A stretch of DNA of 64,000 nucleotides. Source: Oceanospirillum sediminis (lineage in GTDB: Bacteria > Pseudomonadota > Gammaproteobacteria > Pseudomonadales > Halomonadaceae). The stretch covers positions 62,001-126,000 of the forward strand of contig NZ_JACJFM010000008.1 of NCBI RefSeq assembly GCF_014164585.1, written 5' to 3'. Below the pieces are notes generated by a model. The model ran no database searches and was not told the origin of the DNA. It saw nothing but the letters and a program-made list of their open reading frames with translations. The translations under genes were made by a program, and so were the position numbers. This document shows, one piece after another, positions 47,123-57,488 of the stretch (position 1 is the stretch's first letter; each line of letters begins with the position of its first letter).

Positions 47123-47899
47123 GTGGATATCGCAACCCTGCTTGGTATTATCGGCGCAGTCGCTATTGTAGCCATGGCTATGGTGCTCGGTGGTGACCCG
47201 ACAATCTTCATCAACCCACCCTCCTTATTGATCGTCATCGGCGGCTCCATGTTTGTGGTGCTGGCTAAATTTTCTCTTGGTCAGTTTCTCGGGGCGGTCA
47301 AAGTCGCCGCTAAAGCATTTGCTTTTAAGCTGGAATCTCCTGAAGAGATCATCGGTGTACTGGTTGATGTCGCGCAGGTAGCTCGTAAAGGCGGCTTACT
47401 GGCACTGGAAGAGAAAGAGGTTGATAACGCCTTTCTGAAAAACGGCATGCAGCTTCTGGTTGATGGTCAGGACAGAGAAGTCGTTAAGACCATGCTGCAA
47501 AAAGACCGTTCACTGACTCTGGAACGTCACAAGTGGGGTGCAAAAGTCTTTACCGCGCTGGGTGATGTAGGCCCGGCGATGGGGATGATTGGTACGCTGA
47601 TTGGTCTGGTGCAGATGCTGGCTAACATGGATGATCCTAAATCCATTGGGCCTGCGATGGCAGTAGCCCTTCTGACCACCCTGTACGGAGCGATGCTGGC
47701 AACGATGATCTGTATCCCAATTGCTGACAAGCTGGACCTTCGCATGACAGAAGAAGCCCGTATCCAGGCAATCATTATCGATGCTCTGCTCGCAATCCAG
47801 GCTGGCCAGAACCCTCGCGTGATTGAGGATATGCTGCGTAACTACCTGCCAGCAGGCACTCGGGATGATGCTAACTTTGATCAACCCGCGGCAGAATAA
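47123..47899 (+). CDS. pomA: Flagellar stator protein PomA (MotA family)
   Basis: This encodes 258 residues from a GTG at 47123 with AGGAG upstream. Four TM helices are seen; SIGPAMAVALLTTLYGAMLA carries the channel residues of helix 4, and ALGDVGPAMGMIGTLIGLVQML helix 3. Throughout it follows the Vibrio sodium-motor PomA (MDIATLLGIIGAV, NMDDPKSIGPAMAVALL), more than E. coli MotA. With PomB it forms the sodium channel that turns the polar flagellum. The pomB gene follows after 33 nt. Confidence 0.93.
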   Translation: MDIATLLGIIGAVAIVAMAMVLGGDPTIFINPPSLLIVIGGSMFVVLAKFSLGQFLGAVKVAAKAFAFKLESPEEIIGVLVDVAQVARKGGLLALEEKEVDNAFLKNGMQLLVDGQDREVVKTMLQKDRSLTLERHKWGAKVFTALGDVGPAMGMIGTLIGLVQMLANMDDPKSIGPAMAVALLTTLYGAMLATMICIPIADKLDLRMTEEARIQAIIIDALLAIQAGQNPRVIEDMLRNYLPAGTRDDANFDQPAAE

Positions 47900-47932
47900 C
47901 GGACACTAACGGAAAATACAGGATCACAGTTT

Positions 47933-48853
47933 ATGTCGGAAGAAGACGAAGAGTGCGAATGCCCCGCGGGCATACCTGCCTGGGTAATGACATTCGCAGA
48001 CCTGATGTCACTGTTAATGTGCTTCTTCGTTCTGCTGCTGTCATTTTCGGAAATGGACGTTATCAAGTTTAAACGTCTGGCAGGTGAACTACGTAACGCC
48101 TACGGTGTACAGAAGCAGGTTCGCGCAGAGGATATTCCCATGGGTACCAGCGTGATTATGCAGAACTACACTCCGGGAAAACCTGAACCGAACCCTCTGG
48201 AGATTATTCAGCAGAAAACAACAGAGACTGAACCCAATCTCCGAACGGAAAGTGTTCAGACCGTAACCGAAAAAGAATCTCAGACAGAAGCCGATGCTGA
48301 GGCGATCGCCCGCATCCTGAAAGAGGAAATTGAAGAAGGTAAGATTCAGGTAGAATCACGCCGACGCAACATCATTATCCGGGTTGAAGAGAAAGGTTCT
48401 TTCTCTCCGGGAAGTGCCGTGCTGTCAGAACAGTTTGAACAGATTATGGACAAAATTCGCCAGGCTCTGGCGGCAACGCCAGGCAAGATCACGATTGAAG
48501 GGCATACTGATGATATCCCGATCAATACCGATCGCTTCCGTTCAAACTGGGATCTGTCGTCAGCTCGCGCAGCGTCTGTAGCCTACGAACTGGAACTTGA
48601 TCAACTGGTGACACCAGACCGCATGAAAGTGATTGGCTATGCTGACACCAAGCCTCTGGTACCTAATGATAACCGTGAAAACAGATCTAAAAACCGTCGT
48701 GTTGAGATCATTGTTGACCAGGGTTTCAGTGAAGATACCGGTACCGTCAGCTATCTGAATGAAGAAAAAGATAAGGCGGAAGCGGAAGGAAATGAGGTCA
48801 ATGTTGAGATTGAAGAGCGTCTGTTTGAGTTAAAACCAGATGAAGTGTTCTGA
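47933..48853 (+). CDS. pomB: Flagellar stator protein PomB (MotB family)
   Basis: This encodes 306 residues. The N-terminus (ECECPAGIPAWVMTFADLMSLLMCFFVLLLSF) shows one TM helix with the ion-binding Asp (FAD) near residue 23, matching the PomB form. A linker of low-complexity acidic sequence leads to an OmpA-like peptidoglycan-binding domain (TIEGHTDDIPI, RSNWDLSSARAASVAYEL, NRRVEIIV). It anchors the stator in the wall and conducts sodium ions. It ends with a strong terminator. Confidence 0.94.
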   Translation: MSEEDEECECPAGIPAWVMTFADLMSLLMCFFVLLLSFSEMDVIKFKRLAGELRNAYGVQKQVRAEDIPMGTSVIMQNYTPGKPEPNPLEIIQQKTTETEPNLRTESVQTVTEKESQTEADAEAIARILKEEIEEGKIQVESRRRNIIIRVEEKGSFSPGSAVLSEQFEQIMDKIRQALAATPGKITIEGHTDDIPINTDRFRSNWDLSSARAASVAYELELDQLVTPDRMKVIGYADTKPLVPNDNRENRSKNRRVEIIVDQGFSEDTGTVSYLNEEKDKAEAEGNEVNVEIEERLFELKPDEVF

Positions 48854-48882
48854 TTACAATCCATGCATATGACTGCAAAAAT

Positions 48883-48915
48883 AAAAAGCCCGGACTGAAT
48901 AAGTCCGGGTTTTTT
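48883..48915 (+). terminator. Rho-independent terminator of pomAB
   Basis: CCCGGACT (48889-48896) pairs with AGTCCGGG (48902-48909) around a 5-base loop and is followed by seven T; the A-run before the stem makes it usable from both strands, so it may also serve the minus-strand kinase gene. Confidence 0.93.
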
Positions 48916-48948
48916 ATTATTCGCCTGAACGCAGCCTGCTGCTCTGTT

Positions 48949-50466
48949 TTACAATCGACACATCCCAGACGTCAATAATGCCTCCGGAGGCTCAACAGGA
49001 AGCCTCAGCGTAAAAGTACTACCTTCACCCAGAATACTGTGCACACGGATCTCACCACCCAGTAAATCAGCCAGTTTTTTACAGATCGATAACCCCAGCC
49101 CATTACCTTCGATCTTCAATTGCTCCGAATGCGCTCGGGTAAAAGGATCAAACAAGGTGTCCAGATGCTTTTCATCAATGCCTGAACCGGTATCTTTAAC
49201 CGAGAAAACACATGCACCATCCACTGCCTCCAGAGAGACTATCAGAGAACCACCTTCTCTGTTGTATTTAATACCATTGCTGATCAGATTGATCAGAATC
49301 TGCTTGATTCGTCCACCATCGGTTACCAGCAGATCACGATTATCCGCAATAACATCCGGTAAACTCAACTTAACCCCTTTCTCTTCTGCCTGATTAATCA
49401 GCATGCGCCCAGCCTCCTGAACCAGCTCACTGGCTTTGACTGCAGAAATCAGTACCTTCACCTTTCCGGATTCAATATGGCTCAGATCCAGCACTTCATT
49501 AATCAGACTAAGGAGATGTTCACTGGCATGATGAATCTCTTCCAGACACTCCAGTTGCTCTTTATCCAGATTATCATCTCCGGATAACAGCTGGCTGAAG
49601 CCGATAATTGCGTTCAAAGGTGTACGAAATTCATGACTAATGCGAGATAAGAACTGGGATTTAGCCCGATTGGCTTCCTGAGCCTCTATCCTGGCCTGCT
49701 CAGCATAATTAAACTGATCCAGCAGCCTGAGACTACTACGAATACGCAGTAGTAATTCTTCATGATCTACCGGCTTAAGCAGAAAATCACTGGCACCTGC
49801 TTTAATCATTCTGGCCGCAATATTTTTCTCATCAAAAGCAGAAATCGCAATAATTGGCAGGCTATTAGCATTTCTGGACGTTCTCAAACGAGGAATCAGC
49901 TGACTGCCATCCATATCAGGAAGAATATAATCAATCAGAGTGAGCGTAATATCAGCATCCTTCCGGATCAGCGTCATGGCTTCCAGGGCAGAGTGGCAAA
50001 CCTGTACCTGGTAATTCTGGCTTAACAACAAACGCTCAGCAAAGGAGCAGAACGCCGGTGAATCATCCACAATCAGAATCTTATGACGATGATTATCTCT
50101 GAGTTGATTTACCAGCCCGGCCACTTCAGAAAAACAATTCGTATCTTTTGGGAAGTAATCAACAATATTCAACCGCAGAGCTTTTTGTCGCTCCGATTCT
50201 GTCAGCGCAGAAGTCAGCATAATCACCGGTATATTAAACGCCAGTGTATCCTGAATAAACTCCCCACCACTGGCATCAGGCAACTCATAGCCACTAATGA
50301 CGACCAGCCAGCCATCGCTGCTTTTCAGACAAGACAGAGCTTCCTGACGGCTGGAAGCAACAGATACATCCGCTTCAAAATGGCTTTTTGCGACAATGGC
50401 TTCTCTGAGAATATTCAGAAAAAAAGGCGAGTTATCAACCAGCAGGATCTTATTAGAGTGCGACAT
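48949..50466 (-). CDS. REC-REC histidine kinase without output domain
   Basis: This encodes 505 residues. Two receiver domains come first: REC1 (~7-125) has VVISGYELPDASGG where the phospho-acceptor Asp is replaced by Gly59, and REC2 (~130-250) has the intact LIDYILPDMDG with Asp179. A dimerisation domain with SRISHEFRTPLNAIIGFSQLL (His278) and an ATPase domain (NLISNGIKYNREGG, GSGIDEKHLDTLFDPF, GNGLGLSICKKL) follow. No TM segment is present, so it is cytoplasmic. It may take phosphate into REC2. It is next to the stator genes, but that is no proof of a motility role. Confidence 0.92.
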   Translation of the reverse strand: MSHSNKILLVDNSPFFLNILREAIVAKSHFEADVSVASSRQEALSCLKSSDGWLVVISGYELPDASGGEFIQDTLAFNIPVIMLTSALTESERQKALRLNIVDYFPKDTNCFSEVAGLVNQLRDNHRHKILIVDDSPAFCSFAERLLLSQNYQVQVCHSALEAMTLIRKDADITLTLIDYILPDMDGSQLIPRLRTSRNANSLPIIAISAFDEKNIAARMIKAGASDFLLKPVDHEELLLRIRSSLRLLDQFNYAEQARIEAQEANRAKSQFLSRISHEFRTPLNAIIGFSQLLSGDDNLDKEQLECLEEIHHASEHLLSLINEVLDLSHIESGKVKVLISAVKASELVQEAGRMLINQAEEKGVKLSLPDVIADNRDLLVTDGGRIKQILINLISNGIKYNREGGSLIVSLEAVDGACVFSVKDTGSGIDEKHLDTLFDPFTRAHSEQLKIEGNGLGLSICKKLADLLGGEIRVHSILGEGSTFTLRLPVEPPEALLTSGMCRL

Positions 50467-50694
50467 TCATTCAGTAATTTATTCAGTCTGGATATTTACA
50501 GTGTATGCAACAGGCATCCTGAATAAAAGAATAAATCATGAGCATACAGCAAACCATAAACATAGCTGACGCACTCAGTCCGGACACCAGATAATACGAC
50601 TCTATTTTCCTGATAGATTAGCATCTGACAGAATATAAAATCATTCTGATTACATATTACTGTGTCATACGGAAATATTCATAAGGAAGGATAA

Positions 50695-50770
<76 letters not shown>

Positions 50771-50824
50771 AGGATGTAAGAAGCCATCTACGACATCTTA
50801 AAATGATACGGCATAAAAAAGAAA

Positions 50825-50900
<76 letters not shown>

Positions 50901-50906
50901 AAGAGA

Positions 50907-50981
50907 TGGCTGGGGTACCAGGATTCGAACCTGGGAATGCCGATACCAAAAACCGGTGCCTTACCGCTTGGCGATACCCCA
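50907..50981 (-). tRNA. tRNA-Gln (TTG)
   Basis: Minus strand starts TGGGGTATCGCCAAGCGG, matches the usual bacterial tRNA-Gln layout, anticodon TTG in loop TTTTTGG, T-arm GGTTCGAATCC, ends with encoded CCA. It is 75 nt long. Confidence 0.97.
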
Positions 50982-50991
50982 AATCTCTAAA

Positions 50992-51067
50992 TGGTGGCCG
51001 GAGACGGAATCGAACCGCCGACACGAGGATTTTCAATCCTCTGCTCTACCAACTGAGCTATCCGGCC
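50992..51067 (-). tRNA. tRNA-Phe (GAA)
   Basis: Minus strand starts GGCCGGATAGCTCAG; anticodon stem GAGGA/TCCTC encloses loop TTGAAAA with anticodon GAA; T-arm GGTTCGATTCC; CCA encoded. It is the first tRNA in transcription order (Phe, Gln, Thr, Thr). Confidence 0.97.
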
Positions 51068-51142
51068 AACGGGGACGTATTAAACAGGAAACCCGTTTCA
51101 CCGTCAACACTTTTTTTAAGTTTTTTAAAAAATTTCAGCAGC

Positions 51143-51430
51143 TTATTGTTCCACAGGCTTATCCTGAGGCACGTACCCCTCTACAGGAGCCAGATCATCA
51201 GCATTAGAGAAAAACTTCTCCATTTCTTCAGACAGAAAAGTCCGGGCTTCCGGGCTCATCATATTCAGGCGTTTCTCATTAATCAGCATGGTCTGGTATT
51301 TTTGCCAGGCCTGCCAGGCCTGTTCAGAAACCGTCTGCATAATTTCCTGGCCTTTAACTCCGGGAAATGGAGGAAAGTCCAGTGCTTTCAGTTCCTGCTG
51401 ATATTTTTTACAGAAAACGGTATTACTCAT
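51143..51430 (-). CDS. yggX: YggX family iron-trafficking/oxidative protection protein
   Basis: This encodes 95 residues from the ATG at 51430, which has AAGGA nine bases upstream; an in-frame ATG at 51451 is less likely. The protein (VFCKKYQQELKALDFPPFPG, YQTMLINEKRLNMMSPEAR) is typical of YggX, including the conserved Cys near residue 6. YggX protects Fe-S clusters against oxidation, probably by iron handling. It follows mutY after 56 nt, the same pair as in E. coli. Confidence 0.95.
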   Translation of the reverse strand: MSNTVFCKKYQQELKALDFPPFPGVKGQEIMQTVSEQAWQAWQKYQTMLINEKRLNMMSPEARTFLSEEMEKFFSNADDLAPVEGYVPQDKPVEQ

Positions 51431-51486
51431 AATCAGAATTCCTTGAATCAATAACAGAGAAAATAATGTCAGTCAGATGCCCTGAC

Positions 51487-52569
51487 CTATAGCAGGCTGG
51501 AGGACATCTTATGTAACAGCTTATGGATTGGGCCTGGTAAACCAATTTCTTCTGGTTGTTCAGGGTGATACCAGCACCAGTTTTTTTCCGCCACCTGATC
51601 CGGTAATGAAATTTCTTTATGAAAGATCTTAGCCTGCAGCGTGAAGTGTGAAAACTGGTGAGTCAGCGTCTGATACAACACGCCCTGTTCATCATCACGT
51701 CCAGAACGCTCCGACAGTGTACAGAAAAAAGCAACAGACTCCTGATCCGGCAGACTCCATAACCCACCCCATAAACCTGTCGGAGGGCGTTGCTCTAGCA
51801 GAATACGTCCCTGATGAGTCAGCAAATACAGGTTTGCATGACGAACAGGACGTTCTTTTTTCGGTTTAGATGCCGGAAAGCTATGCTGGCTTGCCGTCAC
51901 TCTGGCAGCGCACCAGGTATATAACGGACATTCATCACATAACGGATTACGTCGCGTACACAGCGTCGCTCCCAGATCCATCACCGCCTGCGTATAATCA
52001 GCACAGCGTTCACGAGGAGTATAATGCTCCGCCAGTGTCCACAGCACTTTCTGCACCGAAGTACTGCCCGGCCAGCCAGGCACACAGTGTAAACGCGCCA
52101 GAAAGCGTTTAACGTTACCATCCAGAATAGGCGCATAGCGATTCTGCGAAATCGATAATACAGCCCCTGCCGTTGACCGTCCTATACCGGGCAATGCAGC
52201 CAGCTCATCCACCGTCACCGGAAACTTGCCCTGATGCTGCTCACAAACCACCTGAGCACACTTATGCAGATTTCTCGCCCTGGCGTAGTATCCCAGCCCG
52301 GTCCACAGATGCAACACCTCGTCAACTTCAGCCTGCGCCAGACTCTGAACATCCGGAAAGCGTTCGATAAAGCGCTCAAAATAAGGTATCACAGTAGCCA
52401 CCTGAGTCTGCTGTAGCATAACCTCAGACAGCCAGACCCGATAGGCTGTTTTAGGATGCTGCCAGGGCAGGTTTTTACGACCATGCTGATCAAACCAGGC
52501 CAGAATCGCATCAGATACATCGCTCGCCGGATGCCGTTGTAATGAATCAGAATTTAAATCAGTAGTCAC
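51487..52569 (-). CDS. mutY: A/G-specific adenine glycosylase
   Basis: This encodes 360 residues from a GTG at 52569; the ribosome site is weak. MutY removes adenine mispaired with 8-oxoguanine. The N-terminal catalytic domain has [28 protein letters not shown], the helix-hairpin-helix [13 protein letters not shown] and VMDLGATLC with the catalytic Asp. The 4Fe-4S ligands are [17 protein letters not shown] (spacing C-X6-C-X2-C-X5-C). A C-terminal Nudix-like 8-oxoG recognition domain follows. It leads into yggX. Confidence 0.96.
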   Translation of the reverse strand: MTTDLNSDSLQRHPASDVSDAILAWFDQHGRKNLPWQHPKTAYRVWLSEVMLQQTQVATVIPYFERFIERFPDVQSLAQAEVDEVLHLWTGLGYYARARNLHKCAQVVCEQHQGKFPVTVDELAALPGIGRSTAGAVLSISQNRYAPILDGNVKRFLARLHCVPGWPGSTSVQKVLWTLAEHYTPRERCADYTQAVMDLGATLCTRRNPLCDECPLYTWCAARVTASQHSFPASKPKKERPVRHANLYLLTHQGRILLEQRPPTGLWGGLWSLPDQESVAFFCTLSERSGRDDEQGVLYQTLTHQFSHFTLQAKIFHKEISLPDQVAEKNWCWYHPEQPEEIGLPGPIHKLLHKMSSSLL

Positions 52570-52595
52570 AATTTTTTCGTTGTTTTTAAGCTAAT

Positions 52596-52621
52596 AAAAA
52601 AGGCTGGCACGACGGCCAGCC
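52596..52621 (-). terminator. Rho-independent terminator of asmA
   Basis: On the minus strand GGCTGGC pairs with GCCAGCC (52621-52615 and 52608-52602) around a 6-base loop, followed by six T. It lies between asmA and mutY, so mutY has its own promoter. Confidence 0.93.
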
Positions 52622-52695
52622 CTTATACGGTCAGATCAAGTCTGGATTGCACTTATTACTTGAATCCAGGCAGATAGTCAGCGACTGTAATCCCA

Positions 52696-55416
52696 TCAGA
52701 ACAGTTTCTGCAAGGCCCGCTCCAGTTCTTTTCTGGCTTTTTCTTCTGCTCTTTTCTGTTCTGCTTTCAGTTTCTGTCTCAGTTCATCCTGCTCTTCTGC
52801 CAGTTTTGCTTTCAGGCGGGCTTCTTCTTTATCCAGTGTCGCCTGCAACTCTTGCCGGGCAATATTTTTCAGCGTATCGCCAATGGCTGCAACATCAAAT
52901 ACACAGCCGAAATCAAGCCCGGTCCCGTAACCACCCTTACACTCTGCAGGCCAGCGAATCGCTTTCAGAGTCGACTTCACCTTACAGACCTTATCGTTAG
53001 CATTAGTAATATTTGCCCCGATATTGTAAGTAAACTCACTGGCAGGCAAATTCACCAGGCCAAAACCGGTAATGGTTACCCCTGGAATCGCCACCGTCAG
53101 GTTTTCATTATTACCGATACCATTGGTAAAACGGATATCGCCCTTCATAGAGGTAAAATCGGTATTTGGCGACCATTCAGCAACTTGCACCTGCCCTCCG
53201 GCGGCATAACACAGCTCTTTTGGTACATTAATCCGGTTAAAAGCACCTTTGAGCACGTTAAAGCTGGCGTTGCCATTCAGGCTCGCCATAATCGTACTCA
53301 TATAACGGGTGCTGGCGGTCATATCCGCCTGCAGATGTGTCGTCCCTTCAAAACCATCAAATTCAGAGGCGGTCATCAGCAGCGGTTTAATCTCAACCCC
53401 TTTTGTTCTGTGGCTGATCTTCATACGGATTGGCTGCTGATTCAGATCCAGTGTCGCCTGATTGGTAACCGTGCCCTGGTAAAGAGCCAGATTAGCGGCA
53501 TTCAGTTTCACAAGACCATTCTCTGCACTGACATCCAGCAATACATCACGAATCGGATGCTGTTTAACCTGTAACTGATCAATCGTCAGGCGAGCCTTAG
53601 CCTTTAACGGCTTCAGCAGATCAACCGGAATCAGCTCAGGCTCTTTAGCCGCTCCGGTATCAGCAGGTGCGCCTGACTCTGAAGAAGGCTGATCGGTTTT
53701 CGGCTCAGAAGTATCCCCGGTCGTCTCTTCAGTCTGCGCAGGCGGTGGCAGATAGCGATCCAGATTAATCTGATCCAGCGCCAGATCCGCCATCAGAGCC
53801 TGAGACAACAGGTTCATTCCGGCCTGCCCCTTCAGTGTGCTGTCATCTGCTTTAAGTGTCAGATCATGCAAACGGGCCAGATTATCTTTCAGCTGCAGCC
53901 GACTGATCAGAGAAAAGCTTTGCAGAGTTTCAGGATCTGCTCTTTCAGGTAAAGCAATATTTAACTGCTGAAGAAACTCAGCCGGTACAAACTCATCAAT
54001 CCGTATCCCTCCCTCGACCAGAGGGTTATCCTTCAGCTGACGGGCCAGAGCCTGTATCGTGATAGTGATATCCCCCAGTTTCAGCTGTGATGGTTTTAAT
54101 TCCGCCACCTGTTTACTCAGATCCGCATCGGCACTGAGCATCAGCTTAACAGGAAGGCTTTTGCCATCCTCCGATCCCGGAGAAACCTGTCCATTTATCG
54201 TGAGTCCGGGTAACGTATAACGCTGGCTATTAAGATTCAGCTGAGCAGATGATTTCAGCACCAGATCCGCCTGAATGGGTCTGGCCTCTGCATCCGGCTG
54301 GTAACTCAGTTTGCTGAGAGTCAGCATCAATTCTGGCACAGAGACAGCGCCGGATTGCAGGTTAGCATCGACACCGGTTTTCAGATCAAGACTGAATGGC
54401 TGTTGCCCGATAGCAGGCGTCTGTGCAAACAATTTCATTTCCAGACCGGGCAGCTGGTAACGCTGTTGCGCCAAATTAAGTGCGGCCTCAGGTAATGACA
54501 GATCCAGATTGGCACTGACAGGCGCCGAACCTTCAGCCTGTAGCACCAGATCCCTCACCTGTACGGCCAGTTGCTGAATACTGATTTGTTGGCTATCCAT
54601 ACGGGCATCCAGTGCACTGCTGACAGATAACTTAACCGGAGTTGGTCCTATCAGAGGACTCTGTGCCTGCGCATTCAGCTTAAGATCACTCAGACGGTAA
54701 TGCTGTTCCGACAGGTCAAGATACACCTGGCTGTTCAGATCCAGCGTTGCAGTCAGATCCGGGTTTCGGCTGGTCATGCGGGTTTTCAGGCTGAACGGAA
54801 AGTTTTTCTTCAGCGTAATGCTGTCACTATGCAATTCCAGTTGCTCAATACGGGCACTGACTTGCTGGCTGTGATCGGTGAAATTCAGCTGAGTATTAGT
54901 GATATCAATACCGGCAACAGCCAGCGTCAGAGGATTACCAGAGGCTGTCGGTTGATCCGCTGATGGTTCACCAGTGCCCTCATTTCCGGCTTGCTCTGGC
55001 GATTTGTCGGCCTTCGGTATGAAAACTTCCCAGTTGCCACGCCCCTGCTGATCAATCTCAATATCAGCATACAGGCCATCCAGCAGAATGCGATCCACTT
55101 CAACAGCGCCAGTAAGAAGCGGCATCAGTTTCAGCTTGATACCCGCCTCATCAATGCGGGCAAACGGCTGTGCCGGATCTCTGGTCTCAGGGTGCAATAC
55201 CCTGACTCCGGCAATGCGTGCACCCAGCCAGGGATAAACCGAGATCTCAAGATCACCGTTCAGTTCAAGGGGTACACCGGCCTGCGCAGCCTGTTCCATG
55301 ATCAGGGGTTTATAACTGTTGGCATCCAGAAACTGCGTCAGATAGATCACCAGAGCGATAATGATCGCCAGCAGTATTGAAATCAGATAAGCCAGAGATT
55401 TAAACAGCAATTTCAC
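52696..55416 (-). CDS. asmA: AsmA family outer-membrane assembly/lipid transport protein
   Basis: This encodes 906 residues from a GTG at 55416, which follows AAGGAAGG; the longer frame to 55479 has no ribosome site. A single N-terminal TM helix (SLAYLISILLAIIIALVIYL) precedes a long beta-rich repetitive periplasmic region, with YPWLGARIAGVRV near the start, the AsmA N-terminal signature. The last ~60 residues are a charged helix (EEARLKAKLAEEQDELRQ). AsmA relatives bridge the periplasm and move phospholipids to the outer membrane or affect its assembly. It is monocistronic. Confidence 0.9.
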   Translation of the reverse strand: MKLLFKSLAYLISILLAIIIALVIYLTQFLDANSYKPLIMEQAAQAGVPLELNGDLEISVYPWLGARIAGVRVLHPETRDPAQPFARIDEAGIKLKLMPLLTGAVEVDRILLDGLYADIEIDQQGRGNWEVFIPKADKSPEQAGNEGTGEPSADQPTASGNPLTLAVAGIDITNTQLNFTDHSQQVSARIEQLELHSDSITLKKNFPFSLKTRMTSRNPDLTATLDLNSQVYLDLSEQHYRLSDLKLNAQAQSPLIGPTPVKLSVSSALDARMDSQQISIQQLAVQVRDLVLQAEGSAPVSANLDLSLPEAALNLAQQRYQLPGLEMKLFAQTPAIGQQPFSLDLKTGVDANLQSGAVSVPELMLTLSKLSYQPDAEARPIQADLVLKSSAQLNLNSQRYTLPGLTINGQVSPGSEDGKSLPVKLMLSADADLSKQVAELKPSQLKLGDITITIQALARQLKDNPLVEGGIRIDEFVPAEFLQQLNIALPERADPETLQSFSLISRLQLKDNLARLHDLTLKADDSTLKGQAGMNLLSQALMADLALDQINLDRYLPPPAQTEETTGDTSEPKTDQPSSESGAPADTGAAKEPELIPVDLLKPLKAKARLTIDQLQVKQHPIRDVLLDVSAENGLVKLNAANLALYQGTVTNQATLDLNQQPIRMKISHRTKGVEIKPLLMTASEFDGFEGTTHLQADMTASTRYMSTIMASLNGNASFNVLKGAFNRINVPKELCYAAGGQVQVAEWSPNTDFTSMKGDIRFTNGIGNNENLTVAIPGVTITGFGLVNLPASEFTYNIGANITNANDKVCKVKSTLKAIRWPAECKGGYGTGLDFGCVFDVAAIGDTLKNIARQELQATLDKEEARLKAKLAEEQDELRQKLKAEQKRAEEKARKELERALQKLF

Positions 55417-55535
55417 CTTAATACCTTCCTTTGCAGCACAGGGCTGTCCGGCTATTGCAAATAGAAAAAACACAGACAATCAATGTATCTCAGAATGCCG
55501 GTATGCTTCTGTCTTTTCAAGAATAGTTCATCGCT

Positions 55536-55988
55536 TCAGCGATGATTTAATAAGTAGCCATCACTCTGCTCCGTCAACTGATAGCCCATACGCTGCAGAA
55601 TAATATGATCCGGTGTCATCAGAGCATCTGCCGGAGCAATCAGGGCTGCACCCTCATCCTTTGCAGCCTGCAGCGTCAGTGCCAGTAAACGGCTGCCAAC
55701 ACCTCTGCGACGGGTTACCTTGCGCACACACAGATGCGACATGGCCCACTGAGTATCATCGCCCGGCTTATGAATAACCAAAGCACCGATCAGGCGTTCA
55801 TTAAACAAAGCACAGTAAAAAGAACGTGTTTCATCGGCCAGCACGTTCTGGATAAAATTTTCAACGGTCACGTTTTCCTGTCCGGACTGCGATAAACGCT
55901 CGGGTTCGGCATCATGATAGATTTTACTGAGTTGCTCCAGCAGCGCCGGATCTGAGGTGTCATGCAGTGTCTGAAGTAAAACGGGCAT
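55536..55988 (-). CDS. panM: GNAT protein of the PanM/PanZ type
   Basis: This encodes 150 residues. The acetyl-CoA motif is VRKVTRRRGVGSRLLALTL, and the phrase FNERLIGALVIHKP matches PanZ/PanM of E. coli, which has FNERLLAAVRV and VREVTRRRGVGQYLL. PanM activates maturation of the PanD aspartate decarboxylase and senses CoA, and has little or no acetyltransferase activity. panD is not in this window. The assignment is from remembered motif similarity, so it is fairly but not fully sure. Confidence 0.75.
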   Translation of the reverse strand: MPVLLQTLHDTSDPALLEQLSKIYHDAEPERLSQSGQENVTVENFIQNVLADETRSFYCALFNERLIGALVIHKPGDDTQWAMSHLCVRKVTRRRGVGSRLLALTLQAAKDEGAALIAPADALMTPDHIILQRMGYQLTEQSDGYLLNHR

Positions 55989-56154
55989 ATCAAGTCTCCG
56001 TAAACCCTGAGTTGATTTCGACCGGAATAATCACCGGAAATAACACCCGGACAGGCGTTATATGCTTGTAAACGTCGATGCATTGTAGCGGATAGCCATC
56101 GGTATTCTCTATAATTCAAATTCTTTTGATAATAAGCATCCTCCGGAGATCATA

Positions 56155-56748
56155 ATGGCGGAGCGTACCGCAAGCGTAGAGCGTAACACCCTGGAGACCC
56201 AGATTAAGGTTTCCGTGAATCTTGATGGCACAGGTAAACTGAATATAGATACCGGTGTGCCCTTTCTTGAACATATGATCGACCAGATTGCCCGTCATGG
56301 CCTGATTGATATGGATATTGTCGCGAAAGGCGATCTGCATATCGACGATCACCATACGGTAGAAGATCTGGGCATTACTCTGGGCCAGGCCTTTGCTAAA
56401 GCCGTCGGCGATAAAAAAGGTATGACCCGCTATGGCCACGCCTATGTGCCTCTGGATGAAGCCCTGTCCCGTGTGGTTATCGATTTCTCAGGCCGTGCAG
56501 GTCTGTTTATGAATGTCGAGTTTACCCGCGGTAGTATTGGTAAATTCGATACTCAGCTGTTTTCAGAGTTCTTTCATGGCTTTGTGAATCATGCCGATGT
56601 CACACTGCATATTGATAATCTGAAGGGCTACAACGCTCACCATCAGGCTGAAACTATTTTTAAAGCCTTTGGTCGTGCGTTACGTATGGCTCTGACAGAA
56701 GACCCGAGAATGGCCGGAATGATGCCTTCTACCAAAGGCAGTCTGTAA
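56155..56748 (+). CDS. hisB: Imidazoleglycerol-phosphate dehydratase
   Basis: This encodes 197 residues, the stand-alone dehydratase (the phosphatase domain of E. coli HisB is absent). It makes imidazole acetol phosphate in histidine synthesis. Metal-binding motifs are [13 protein letters not shown] and [10 protein letters not shown], with a repeat [31 protein letters not shown] near the C-terminus. It begins the hisBHF cluster; hisH follows after 89 nt. Confidence 0.97.
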   Translation: MAERTASVERNTLETQIKVSVNLDGTGKLNIDTGVPFLEHMIDQIARHGLIDMDIVAKGDLHIDDHHTVEDLGITLGQAFAKAVGDKKGMTRYGHAYVPLDEALSRVVIDFSGRAGLFMNVEFTRGSIGKFDTQLFSEFFHGFVNHADVTLHIDNLKGYNAHHQAETIFKAFGRALRMALTEDPRMAGMMPSTKGSL

Positions 56749-56837
56749 GCATTTCTGAGTCACAGGCAGCCTGATCTGCCTGATTTGCCCTGACTGGAAA
56801 ACCTGACCAGCCAGGGCAAGCTAATAACAGGACAAAC

Positions 56838-57488
56838 ATGATGAAAACAATTGCAGTGATCGATTACGGTATGGGCAATCTGCACTCCGTATCGAAAGCG
56901 CTGGAACATGTCGCCAATGATCAGCAGGTTATTGTCACTTCTGACCCGGAAGTGATTCGTAATGCTGAACATGTGGTGCTACCCGGAGTGGGTGCTATCC
57001 GGGATTGTATGGCTGAGATCCGCCGTCTGGGTGTGGATAAAGTGGTCCGGGAAAATATCGCCTCAGGCAAACCTTTTCTGGGCATCTGTGTCGGTTATCA
57101 GGCTTTAATGCAGGATAGCGAGGAGAATGATGGTGTTGACTGCCTGGCTCAGTTTGATGGCCATGTGCGCTTTTTCGGCGACCCTCTGCTGGATGAGCAG
57201 GGTGAAAAACTGAAAGTGCCTCATATGGGCTGGAATAAGGTCAGACAGAGTGGTAACCATCCGATCTGGCAGGGTATTGAAGATGACACCCGCTTCTACT
57301 TTGTCCACAGCTACTATGTAGAAGCCGGTAATCCGGCTCAGGTCATTGGCGAAACCACCTATGGTAAAACCTGCCATGTGGCACTGGCCCACGATAACGT
57401 AGTGGCCGTACAGTTCCACCCGGAAAAAAGCCACCACGCCGGTCTTCAGCTGCTGAAGAACTTTGCCGGGTGGAATGGTCAGGTCTGA
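56838..57488 (+). CDS. hisH: Imidazole glycerol phosphate synthase, glutaminase subunit
   Basis: This encodes 216 residues; two adjacent ATGs, AGGA upstream favours the first. It hydrolyses glutamine and passes ammonia to HisF. The catalytic Cys is in [12 protein letters not shown], and the His/Glu pair in [14 protein letters not shown]. In the usual order hisA would follow; here it is missing and 116 bases of hairpin-rich sequence lead to hisF. Confidence 0.97.
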   Translation: MMKTIAVIDYGMGNLHSVSKALEHVANDQQVIVTSDPEVIRNAEHVVLPGVGAIRDCMAEIRRLGVDKVVRENIASGKPFLGICVGYQALMQDSEENDGVDCLAQFDGHVRFFGDPLLDEQGEKLKVPHMGWNKVRQSGNHPIWQGIEDDTRFYFVHSYYVEAGNPAQVIGETTYGKTCHVALAHDNVVAVQFHPEKSHHAGLQLLKNFAGWNGQV

